Source of the DNA: Purshia tridentata | Lineage: Eukaryota > Streptophyta > Magnoliopsida > Rosales > Rosaceae | NCBI GenBank assembly: GCA_003254885.1 | Contig: QANT01001555.1 | Coordinates: 1-64,000, forward strand | Direction of reading: 5' to 3' | Length of the DNA: 64,000 nt | Shown: positions 1-11,362 of the stretch, piece after piece | How the letters are laid out: the number at the start of each line of letters is the position of its first letter | Position numbering within the stretch: the first letter of the stretch is position 1 | Position numbers and translations under genes: made by a program | Notes under the pieces: model-generated | Database searches by the model: none | What the model was told of the DNA's origin: nothing | What the model saw: only the letters and a program-made list of their open reading frames with translations

Positions 1-467
1 GTGGTCCCGTGAGGGAGGGAGGGAGGAAGAGAGATTATTATTTTTTTACTGGAGGGGCAAAAAGGGAAAAAAGAAAAAGAAAAAAGTAAGAAGGTGGTTA
101 ACTCAGCACTAAAGAGTGGTCGGAATAGATTGGGCCAAAGCAAAAATACCAACCATGTTCTCACCTTTGCAACTAAGCCTCACCAAAAAGCCCAAAGCCT
201 GAAGCCTGCTCGACCCATTGGCTCGAAATTTGGGTTGACTCGAAAGTCCTTAGGTTGGACTTGAACCAACACTAAAAAGAAGTCAAAAAAGTCCAAAGGC
301 CTATTAGGGCCTAACTCGGCCTGGCCCTCCAAGCCCATAAAGCCCGAGCTCGATTGACGAGCCTTGAACTTGTGTATTTAGGCCCAGATCCAGCTTGAAG
401 TCCTATTAGGCTCCTCAAATCCAAGCTTGAGCCCGGTCGAACTAGCTTGGCCCATTGCCGACCCCTA
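1..467. mobile_element. possible non-autonomous hAT-type element, one end visible
   Basis: The stretch is richer in GC than what follows and full of short GGCCC/AAGCCC and CTCGA motifs. It stops at about 467 with TTGCCGACCCCTAA, whose reverse complement (TTAGGGGTCGGCAA) resembles the terminal repeats of many plant hAT-type miniature elements. No matching left end is visible, so the element may begin before the window or be truncated. Family assignment is by resemblance only. Confidence 0.3.
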
Positions 468-1379
468 ATTGCAACGGGTCAAAAAACTAAATAAAAATAC
501 GAGGCTAAACCTATTAAAATACCAGCCTAAAGCAACATAAATGTATATTATAGCCTAAAATTAAACATAGTAATGAAAAATAAATGGTTACTTGCAAAAT
601 AAAACAAAAACAAAATGTTACTTAAACTATAGCTGCAGACAACAATACATGTCTCAAAATTAGAAATTCCAAAATGAAATCTAGAAAAATTGATCATCAC
701 GAAATTCACACTAGCTAAACTAAAAAACAAATTGAACATCTAAGTCCAAAGAAACCTAAAACATTTAAAAAAAAAAAGAAATAAACATCTTTCAATGTCT
801 TCCATTCTTCGTTCTAAATTCATAACATCATCAACTTTGGGATATAAAACCAATATGCCTTTCATTAATATGCACACCAAGAAGAACACAAATTAATTTT
901 TTAAAACTAACTGAAATTGCATAACTCATATGAAAAAGTAGATTCATAAGCATTTAACAAACTAAAAGATAACTAATGTGAAAAACTGCAATAACCGGAA
1001 CCTAGAATTGCCTATATATTAGTATAGTGTCCTAGAGAATAATTCCACAATGCATTAAAACAATTTATACGACATCCACAACAGTGTCGTACTCTAACTT
1101 AAAAAGACGAAACGCAACGCACCTCCATTCCTCCGTTTTGATAAACGGGACACCCTCACGCCCGTCTCGAGAAGCATTGAAATGCCAAAACGGGCGTTGA
1201 AAAGCCAGACGAAAAACACAACCCCCACTCTTCCCTAACGAGCGTGCAACCCACGGACCAATCAACCCGAACCCACTACAACGCACACGCGCCACTTTAA
1301 CACGTGGCCAACACGGTATCTGAAAGTCTCTGGGGGCACTGTCGTTGAAGCAAGTGAGGGCGTCCCTGTTTATCAAAAA
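468..1379. other. intergenic, no gene recognised
   Basis: AT-rich DNA with an abrupt GC-richer patch at about 1080-1340. Open frames here show no recognisable family. The GC-rich patch just before a probable leader exon could be promoter DNA of the downstream FAR1-ALDH6 gene; that is inferred from position only. Confidence 0.5.
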
Positions 1380-3272
1380 ACTAGTGGGCGTCCCGATCCT
1401 TTCTGTAAGCTTCAAAATTTTTCCCTCACTTTCCATTTTTGAGATCAAAAGCTCTTTTTTTATATTTTATTTATTCTTTTTAAAGGTAAGTAATTTATTT
1501 TAGAAAAAATGAATTTATTGCTTCAAATGTTTTTGGTATGTAATCACACAAAAAAAAAAAGGTTTTTGGTATGTAACAGTAACATAGGGTATCAATTGAA
1601 GCAATATTGATCTGTTGATTCCTTATATCTATTGTTTCTAAGTTTGAGGTTTGTTTTCATAGAAATTTGATTCTGGGATTAGTTTAAATATTGTGGTCAA
1701 TTTGGTTTGTAGGTATTTTTGTGTTGGAGGTGAAATTTAGGGTCTCTGCAACTGCAAATTTTCACTGACCTAGGAATTTTCTAGTGGGATTTCCAATCAG
1801 GTAACATTCACCTTTGGTTGATTGGATTCTCACATGTTTTTTTCTTTTGGGTACTGTTATGTGTAATGATTATTATATGTAGTTTTGTTTTTGTTAATTT
1901 TTGATAGGAAATCACTGCTGATTATAAAGAGGTAATTTGTGTTTTCAAGAGGTGTTTCACTCTAACACTGATTGTTGTTTTGGTTTGTGGGTTATGAGCA
2001 GCTGAATAGTTGTCAAAGTTTAGTTCTAAAGTAGATTATGAGCAACACTGGCAATATACTATTTTTAAGCAATCATTTCACTTCCATGGTTACTTTAATG
2101 GAGTCTGAGAAACCGTGTTGACTGTATTTGCATTTTGTAGCACACTATGTCATTCCAATCTAATCGTGTTTTGATGTCTGGCAATACCAAAATGATTCAC
2201 TTTGGTTGATACAAGGGTGATACTATGCATTGGAGTTTGGACATTTTGTTTTCGTGGCTAATCTTGATGGAAATTTCCCTGATGGAAAAAATTGAATTCT
2301 GGGTTTGATAATGGAATTCGTTGGTTGTTCAGCATTATTAAGTAGTCTAACCAATCTCATGTCTCTGCCTCCTATTTTTGGGCAATGTATGCTTTGTCTC
2401 CATATTCACATGCACTGAAATGATGCGGAGTTTATTTGAATAAAAATATGCAGAATCCTTATTTATGAAAAAAGAGAAAATAATATACTTTCTTAATATT
2501 TGAAAATTATTCATCCATATAGTCATCTTCTTTTGTCTATTGTTGGAGTTTCCATGTACAACTCCCCTTACCAGTATCAAAGCATGGGATATATCTGTGC
2601 CCAAAGGTTATAAGATGAGAGCCAAGTTGCCCATTTTTTATTTATTTAGAATTATAATTTAACCCTTGATTTGTCTTTCCCTATTCTACAGCACACATGG
2701 ATTACGATGAACAATTGGTTTGGTATGTCTGGAGTTAAAAAGTTTCACTGTTGGTTGTATGGGTTGCACACTATGTTCCTACCTATATTTATTGCACAAT
2801 TTTTACATTGGATAGCCACTTAAACTAAATTTTATAGCATGAATATGCCTAAATAATTTAAATGTGACATGTGCAGTTGAAATATTTAGGTGCACTAAAG
2901 TTCTATTTCCAAGGTAGTAAAGCATAATTGGTTTGTGGGTCTGTGGTTTAACTGTTTACTTTCACTGCAAAATGACTATATTAGTAGTAGCATTGGACTA
3001 CAAGATTAAAAATTCAGCAGATTTGAATAATCAAATTTGATGCTTGATGTTCTTTGGACTTATTGATGGTCAAAGCCTTGGGAGCTCATTTTTATATATC
3101 CTTTTCTCTTTGGTTTCTTCTCTTTGAGGGTTTTCTCTTGTATATTGGGTTGTGTCTTGCTGTGCTTTACTCATGTTTATGAGAAGTGAAGTTTTTAATC
3201 TATTGTTCGTCATACAATATCATATTTATATTGTTTATTTTACCTGTCAGCATTTTCTTTCTGCCATCGGTA
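1380..3272 (+). promoter_or_regulatory. probable promoter and intron-containing 5' leader of the FAR1-ALDH6 gene
   Basis: No coding exon is recognised. A good donor (AAAG|gtaagt) at 1485/1486 and a pyrimidine-rich acceptor ending in cag at 3250 suggest an untranslated first exon near 1380-1485 and a second exon starting at 3251, 22 nt before the chosen ATG at 3273. T-rich intron-like DNA lies between. The in-frame extension upstream of 3273 is hydrophobic and crosses this acceptor, so it is treated as noncoding. cDNA would be needed to place the transcription start. Confidence 0.4.
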
Positions 3273-6200
3273 ATGGAAACTCAAAGTCAAATTGAGCTTT
3301 CAAGGCAGGACAAGATGCTTCCTCCACAACCTGGAACGTTTCAAGATCGTGAAGACCTCATCAAATATGTTCGTGATTTTGGTGCTAGTCAAGGATATGT
3401 GGTGACCATCAAGAAGTCAAGGAAAGACAGAAGAGTCATCCTTGGTTGTGATAGAGGAGGTGTTTATCGTAATAGGCGTAAAATTGATGAAAGCAAACGC
3501 AAAAGGAAAGCTAGTTCACGCCTTATAAACTGCCCTTTTGAAGCCATTGGGAAAAAGGAAGATGATTTATGGGTACTTATGATAAAAAATGGGGAGCACA
3601 ACCATGAAGCCTTAAAGGACATGTCAGAGCATCCATATAGTCGTCGTTTTACTGAGGAAGAAGTCAGGCAAATCAAGCAAATGACTGAAGCTGGTGTAAA
3701 ACCCCGTCAAGTTCTTAAGGCTCTCAAGCAAGTTAATCCTGAACTTCAATCAACACCAAGGCATTTGTATAACCTTAAAGCCAAGATCCGCCAAGGAAAT
3801 ATATCAGGTTCTACTACCCAAATTTCTGAAAATTTAGTTCATATAAGGCTAAGAATGCTAGAAACCAGAATCTGTACCATTATGCACTGTCTTAGTGGGT
3901 AGCGGTGTCTTAATGTGGCTCGTTTATTCTTTATGCATAGTTAGTATTGGGGATTGATGTGGACTTCGTTACTGTTGAGAGCAATTATTTTTATCAAAAA
4001 ATCTATGGTGTTTGAATGGCCACTAAGATCATATAAGTGAAATCTTTCAGCACACTTCTGTACGCAAAACATTAGGTTACAGCTACTTGGTATTAGTTTT
4101 TGATAGTAGAATGTATGCTGGTTTTTAGTCATTAAGAATTTGAGTGACTGATAATGATAATTAAGATGGGCAAGAAGTTGCAGAACTTTACAAGGTTAGC
4201 AGGCATGTGCATGTGGGTTGATTTATAGGCTTGAAAGAAAGCTTTTAGTGCCAAATTTTTTTGAAGGTTTTGACTATTTCTTGATGGTAGGGTAGAAAAG
4301 ATAAGAAAATTTTCAGCTGTCAGTAATAAAAACATGTTTTTCAATTTGTTTCTTGCAGAGAAAAGTTTCAAGTCATGGAGACCTGACAGGTCTGCTCTGG
4401 TGAATACAATTGCTGTTCCCAGTGGGGTGTCATTAAAGCAAAGCAACCATCCGGTAAGGTTTGATGTTAAAAGTAATGGAAATAAGGCTGCTTTGCTGAA
4501 TTTCATTTTTACTTGTCTATCTCTGCTTTTCTTTGAATGAGTTGGGTTTCTGTATTACAAACTTATTTAGATTTAATTGTAGCTGAAGGTTCCTAATTTT
4601 ATTGGAGGGAAATTTGTTGATTCACAAGGGTGTTCAATCATTGATGTAATAAATCCTGTAAGTTCCCAAAATTCAATTAGTTATCATCCGGTTTTCTTCT
4701 TGATAGACATGCTTATCAGTGGTATTATTAATTATTATTTGATTTCTTAATTAGGCAACACGAGAGGTTGTTTCTCATGTTCCTTTAACTACCCATGAAG
4801 AGTTCAAGGCTGCAGTTGGCTCAGCCAAGCAAGCTTTTCCATCATGGAAAAACACACCTATTACCACTCGTCAACGTATCATGTTTAAGCTACAAGAGCT
4901 CATCCGGAGAGATATTGTCAGTAATTGGAATTGCATAAATTCATAATTGTCTTCTATCTTGAACTTATGAATCTCAATGCTGCCTATACGTATTACTCTT
5001 TTCAGGACAAGCTTGCCATGAATATCACCATAGAACAGGGCAAGACATTGAAGGGTGCTGAGAGTGATGTGCTCCATGGTTTAGGTCAGTCTTTGCATGT
5101 GTGTTATTGCAACTTCTCTTACTTTTATGTGCCAGTGTTATCAAAAAGTGGGTTGCTTTTCTTTTTTCTTTTAGAGGTGGTTGAACATGCTTGTGGGATG
5201 GCAACTCTACAAATGGGGGAGTTTATTCCTAATGCATCTAATGGTATTGATACATACTGCATTAGGGAACCACTTGGTGTTTGTGCCGGGATATGCCCGT
5301 TCAACTTTCCAGCAATGATTCCCTTGTGGGTATGTCTGCTTTACCTTTCTTTCTTTGGTTGTTTGTTTTTCATAATTTTAAAATCTAGTGCAGGAGTTGG
5401 GTGACATTTTTATATAAGTTTTCTCCCTCTTTAGTTCATGTTGAGGTGCTTATTTTCTCATGCATTTCATCATTCCTTTAAACTACGATAAACAAACTTT
5501 TAACTATGTTTACATGATTATCCTTAAATCTTCTTGGTAGCTTTTCTTCAAATTTAGTTTATGCAAGTGTGGTAAACTTTTCTTGTTAATCATACAACTT
5601 TTTTTTGGGTAGTTAAGAGTCCTTTAATTTTCATGGTCTGTGAAATAGATAAGGGGAGTTTCCTCGTAAGTAATGTTTCCATGATTTGCAGATGTTCCCG
5701 ATTGCAGTTACATGTGGCAATACATTTGTTCTTAAGCCATGTGAAAAAAATCCAGGTGACTTTGATTCCCTTATTATTGTGTTCATGTATTCTTGTTTGA
5801 TACTTTTGTAAACTTATTTGAGAAGATACTACCTTTATATGGGTGAGCTGAATATATATATTTTTCATGAGACTGGGACATTGCATGCTTTATATGTGAA
5901 TGCAAGCACGTTTGTGGTGGCTGCTTTAAGCAATATTATAAAGGTTGTTGAACGGTATAGTTGTATTCATAGTCAATGGATCTACTGCCTGCTAAGAAGT
6001 TTTGGTTTGGAGCAAAGCTTGCACTGATAAGTCATGTCCAGTTGAAATTACACCCCCATTGCTTTTCTAATTTTTATATGAATCAAAGTCCTACGTAGTG
6101 AGTCATATTTACAGAAGTTTCCAGATACAAAGACATCTATTTAATTAATATAGGTGGAGGGAAAGGTTCTTGGGGTGTACTTGTTAATGGTAATCAGAAG

Positions 6201-8521
6201 ATGACTTTCAAGATCTACGTATAAATTTCATGCATGCATGCTTATGGGCAGATGTACACGGAAGTTTCCTGATACAAAGACATATAATTAATGAATATGG
6301 AAAAGCTTATTGAGTTGGGAGTTGCGGGTGATATACTTAATATCTGTAAATTGTAATCGTACCGTAAATTTCAGGATTTTTAGAACAATTAAGTTACGCT
6401 GGTGCATACATGTGTGCATATGGGCATGCATTTAATCAATGGAACTGCTCTCGTGCCTTGGTTTTAGATGGAAACCTGTTCACTATAAGAAGGGTGGTAA
6501 AGCTGAGGTGTGGGGTGGGGTTGAAGAGGTCCCAGGTTTCTCCATACAAAAAAGGGGGAAAAAAATCATTAATATTGAAATGCTTTTAAAATTTTGTGTA
6601 TGGTATTCAGATATATTTTAATGATGTCTGCACAGTGACCAATTGGTGATAATGTAAGTTGTTGTATGTTACAACTTGCATCATTGTTGATTTCATTTCG
6701 TTTTATGTTTGTCTTCCTAAAATCCAATCTGATGTTTACATTTTCTTTTTCCCCCATATTGACAAATTGAAATGGTTGATATTATTTTTGTTTAAGGGGC
6801 TTCGATGATACTTGCGGCACTTGCAAAGGAGGCTGGTTTGCCTGATGGTGTCTTAAATGTTGTTCATGGCACCCATGTAAGTTATGTTTGCCAGGATCTC
6901 CTTATTCTCTATCGTTCTTATGATCATTAACCATATATACATATTTTCCACATTTCTAGCCTTGGAACCTCCTGCTCTTTAACTAGAAAAACTAAAACAG
7001 GAAATGTTATATATGTTATTAGGCAAGGTGCAGGCCATTTAGTTTAAGTTTTAGCCCTTTTTTTGAGTTCGTGGGGTGGCAATTATATGGGTCAGGTGCT
7101 TTAGCTGCTGGCAATTCCCATTGCACTTTATATCTTTTTCAAATTGTTATGCTGTGATGTAGGCGATTGTGTAGTGACAGCCTGTTGTAGATTCTGATGG
7201 TGCTACGTTAGCTACTAATCTTTCCACTCTTCCCCAGATTGGCCCATGCTTTATTGGTGGAGTCATTCTTGCTTGAGAGACATTATCTTAGTTTTATCCT
7301 TTTCTTTTCTAACCCATTACCTCTTCCGAATCTTATAGTTCTTATATTGACTTAAATGTTTAATCAAAGTTTTCAAATATGGGGTAGCTCACTAATAAAT
7401 CTCTTGTACATTTTATTTAATACCTTTATAACTGACATTTTTTTTTTCCTCGAAAACAATGTGAGCAGGACATTGTTAACTATATCTGTGATGATGATGA
7501 TATAAAAGCTGTATCGCTTGTTGGCTCAAATACAGTAAGTTAATTTTCAGTTCAATGCTTCATGATTCTTGATATATCTATGCAGTGCCCGAAGATATGA
7601 TTTTAAGTTCAGATGCACTCAACACCTTAGCATACTCACATATAACCTTGTCGGGCTTTGCTACATCTTCACATGGTGAAGGATTCCTAGTCATTCTACA
7701 ATTAAATGTGTTTATGTGATTTTCCTTGTGAGCTGGATACTTTCATTAGTCTGCCCACTGCTTTTATACCTGGTGCAACAGAAAAAAAAAAAAAAAAACG
7801 TAAAAAGAATCTGTCTTGTGTTCTGCAAGAGAATAACAGAAACAGGGAAAGGAAGCAATAGAATCAATGCCGAAACGACGATAATCGAAAGTCTGGGGAA
7901 AGAGTGGCTCAATAATAGTTTGTAATTTGATGTATATTTTCTGTTGTAAACTTATTACAAAGACTCATAATCAGGCCTATGTGTTGGGGCTACAACAGCC
8001 CTAGCATCCTAGCCATTGATTACAAACGTAACCATTTAATCTTTATATAACAACAATGTCACCCTTTAATCCCAGCCCTTAAAAATACTTAAAACTCACA
8101 TGATAGTCACATGACTTATTTTAATATGACTAAGAGCATAACTGCTAGACTAGCAAGGCCTTAGTAAGGCCTTTTGGATGCTCCTGGATCAATATTTCAT
8201 GGTTATGAAATTAAATCAATAAAATAAAAGAACAGCTCATAAATCCTAGTATCTCTGATTAGTTTTCTATGCTGAAATCTTACAAGTTCCTGCAATTCGG
8301 ACATTTTGTAGGTCCGCATGATTTCAGTTTTTCCACTCATAGGTTGTCATGGGTTTATCTTTGGACTTTCAGTATTATGATAAAGACACCATTGGTCTAC
8401 TCTAATGTTGTTAATTTCCTTTTTTCTAACTATTCTTTCTTATTCACATACTGTGAAGGCTGGAATGCACATACATGCAAGGGCAGTTGCTAGGGGAAAA
8501 CGTGTTCAGGTGAATACTTGT

Positions 8522-8557
<36 letters not shown>

Positions 8558-11309
8558 TCACACAATCACCATTTTCTTGATTTGAAAGTTTGGTTGAGAA
8601 CCTATATTCACATATGTTTGCTTTCTTACTGGTGATGCTGTCGACACCTTAGTCCAATATAGGAGGAAAAAATCACGCAATCATCATGCCTGATGCTAAT
8701 ATGGATGCTACCTTGAATGCTCTGGTTACTGCTAGCTTTGGTGCTGCAGGACAGAGGTGTATGGCTCTCAATACAGCTGTTTTTGTTGGAGGTTCAATGC
8801 CATGGTATCACCTTTTTTGTATAATTCAACTTTTTAATGTTTTTGTTTTGGTATCTTGCCATCTACTGAGTTAACTCCATCTAAGAATAGTAGTTAGATG
8901 CCATTAGTCTTCTTCAAAGTTTGAATGTCACTTGAACGTGTGCTGGTAAAACTTAATTGTGTCTTAAGTCTCAAGTACTTGAGTTTGTTTACAACTTCTA
9001 GGTACATACTTGTTCATCCTTTTCAACTTATGGTCATTGTTGGTCACTCTTTATCTATGTAATCTATATTTTAGTTTACATCTGACAGTTGGATCATATT
9101 TTGTATTTACATTATTGTTTAATTTGTTATTTGATAAGTAGCAAAATGCTTTTTGTCACTCGTGCAAGTCAATGCAAAGAAGGAACCTCTCTTGTTGTGC
9201 CACATGACTCTACAAGTACCCTTCTGACATGTGTCCATCTATGGTACTAAGGAGATGTGATCTGCCGGCTGCTCATGGGTTAACATTAGTGAAAAGATTT
9301 AATAATTGTACCAAGCCTGCTCATGGGTTTGTGTAAATTGGAAACAGAGTAGCCCAATCAAGACTATGTCCAATTTTAGAACCTGGGTAGTGTAGTGTAG
9401 GGTTAAGATTATTTTTCCTTTTATATTAGATTTAGTTTTTTTTTTTGAATTTTATTCTTTTTCTGTAAGATATATGTAAATGCTAAAATTGTAACTTTTT
9501 ATTATAAATTCAAATAATTTTTTTTTAAATTTTATTATTGTACCTGGGATAGCTATTTAATTGAACTGAGTGGTCTATTTATACTTCTCAGGGAAGGTGA
9601 GCTTGTGGAGCAGGCCAAAGCCCTTAAAGTGAATGTGGGAACAGATCCCAGTGCAGACCTTGGTCCAGTTATTACTAAAGAGGTGAGCAAATCCTTATGC
9701 ATGTCTCTGCCAGCTAATCTGCTTTATCAAAAATGAACTACATTGGAAAGCTGAGTTTCTGTGTATCATAAGCAGTGGGTGAATTGACTAAGCATTTTTT
9801 TTTAAATTGCTCCTCACTTAACAAATTTGGAGTAGGTTGCTGCTAGCTTTTGGTTTGGAGTGGGCCACATGGTGGTCGTCTTTGTCTAGGCACTATAGGG
9901 ATGCCCCCTTTAGTCTTGATCGAGGTCAAGTTTTATATTGAGTGGGACTTCACTTGTTTTGTGCTTTTGGTTATTTTTGCATAGGTGGAATACTTGTCCA
10001 TCTCTTTTCTCTAATTATATAGGTGGAATGCTTGTCCAACTCTTTTTTGTAATTATGTTCTTTTATCCATTAAAAAACCTTGAAATTTCTTACAACAGTG
10101 TGTTGTATAACTTAAAGAGATATGCATAAGCATCATTGTGCAGTCTTTAATGTGCTTCCTAAATTCACAGGTGAAGGATTCCATCTGCAGATTAGTACAG
10201 AGCAGTGTTGAAAGTGGTGCTAGACTTCTTCTTGATGGGAGAAATGTTATGGTACTTTTTCAGTTATTATCCCTCAATATTTTTTAGGTTATATCAATTC
10301 CTACTTCACGCATGTACACATGCATGAGCATCCAACTCAAGAAACGTGTTAAACTCTGCTTGCTATCTATTATCTTGCAACCACATGTTAATTTAAGTAT
10401 ATTACCAAAACTCTGGGAGGTGTTTTCGTAATTTCATGTAGTTGCATTGTAGGGATTTGACTTTGGTTCTCTCTTGGTGTGATTCTGATCAAGGACGGAT
10501 AATGGTATTTCCATGGATTGGCATATTTTATCATCACCTACTTTCTCATTTCTTGTGTGCTTGTGTACTGTACTTTGGCTGCACCCTGTTGGTGCCTTTT
10601 AAGAAATTTACTTATCAATAAGAAAATAATCTTTTATTTTGTAGTTGCAGGGAGATGGATAGAATACAAAAGAAACTTTTCTATTTATGAAAAAATCAAT
10701 GAATTCATGCATAGCTTTACTGTATCTTGAAAGTTCTTTAAAATATGTATTCAATCTTTCAAAAGATGAAAAAAGGGAAAAAGTATTTGAATTTTACTCA
10801 CAACATCGATGATTGTTCATCCAAGGACTAATTTTCTTTCAGTTTGTCTCTATTAGCATTTTTTTGTGTTTTTGCCCTTCTCTTTTCTGTTAATAATAAT
10901 ATGTGCTTTGTACTGTTTTTTCCTTGGAGGAGGAGCTTGTAGTGTTTTTTATTTCACATGCTGAAGAATAAGAATTTTGGTAAAATTTTATAACTAGGGA
11001 ACTTGCTTTCTAGAAACATTCTCTGAATTTTTCAAACTTTACTTTGTAGGTTCCAGGATACGAGAATGGAAATTTTGTTGGTCCTACTATCTTATGTAAT
11101 GTTACAACCAGCATGGATTGCTTTAAGGTATTTCTTTTCGTGTTCCAGCTCTTCTATGTTTTCAGAATGGATGGACTTGGGTAATTATGATTCTCAGTGA
11201 AAGAAGAGTTGAACCAAAGACATTGGCATATTCTTGACAGCACTGTATCTTGTGTTAAGCAGGAAGAAATATTTGGTCCAGTTCTTCTTTGCATGCAGGT
11301 ATTGTTTAT

Positions 11310-11362
<53 letters not shown>

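Noticed and set aside
1065-1448. 127-codon minus-strand open frame in the GC-richer patch
   Set aside because: No family resemblance, and it overlaps the probable promoter and leader of the FAR1-ALDH6 gene.
3186-3272. Upstream in-frame extension of the FAR1 exon (MKFLIYCSSYN...)
   Set aside because: It crosses a good splice acceptor at 3250 and is T-rich and hydrophobic like intron DNA; it is not taken as a signal peptide.
3273-3807. FAR1 exon as part of a complete FAR1/MULE transposase gene
   Set aside because: No MULE transposase or SWIM domain follows; the frame runs by splicing into ALDH6.
7780-8220. Possible retroelement piece in an ALDH6 intron
   Set aside because: The texture differs from surrounding intron DNA, but no ends, repeats or coding motifs support it.
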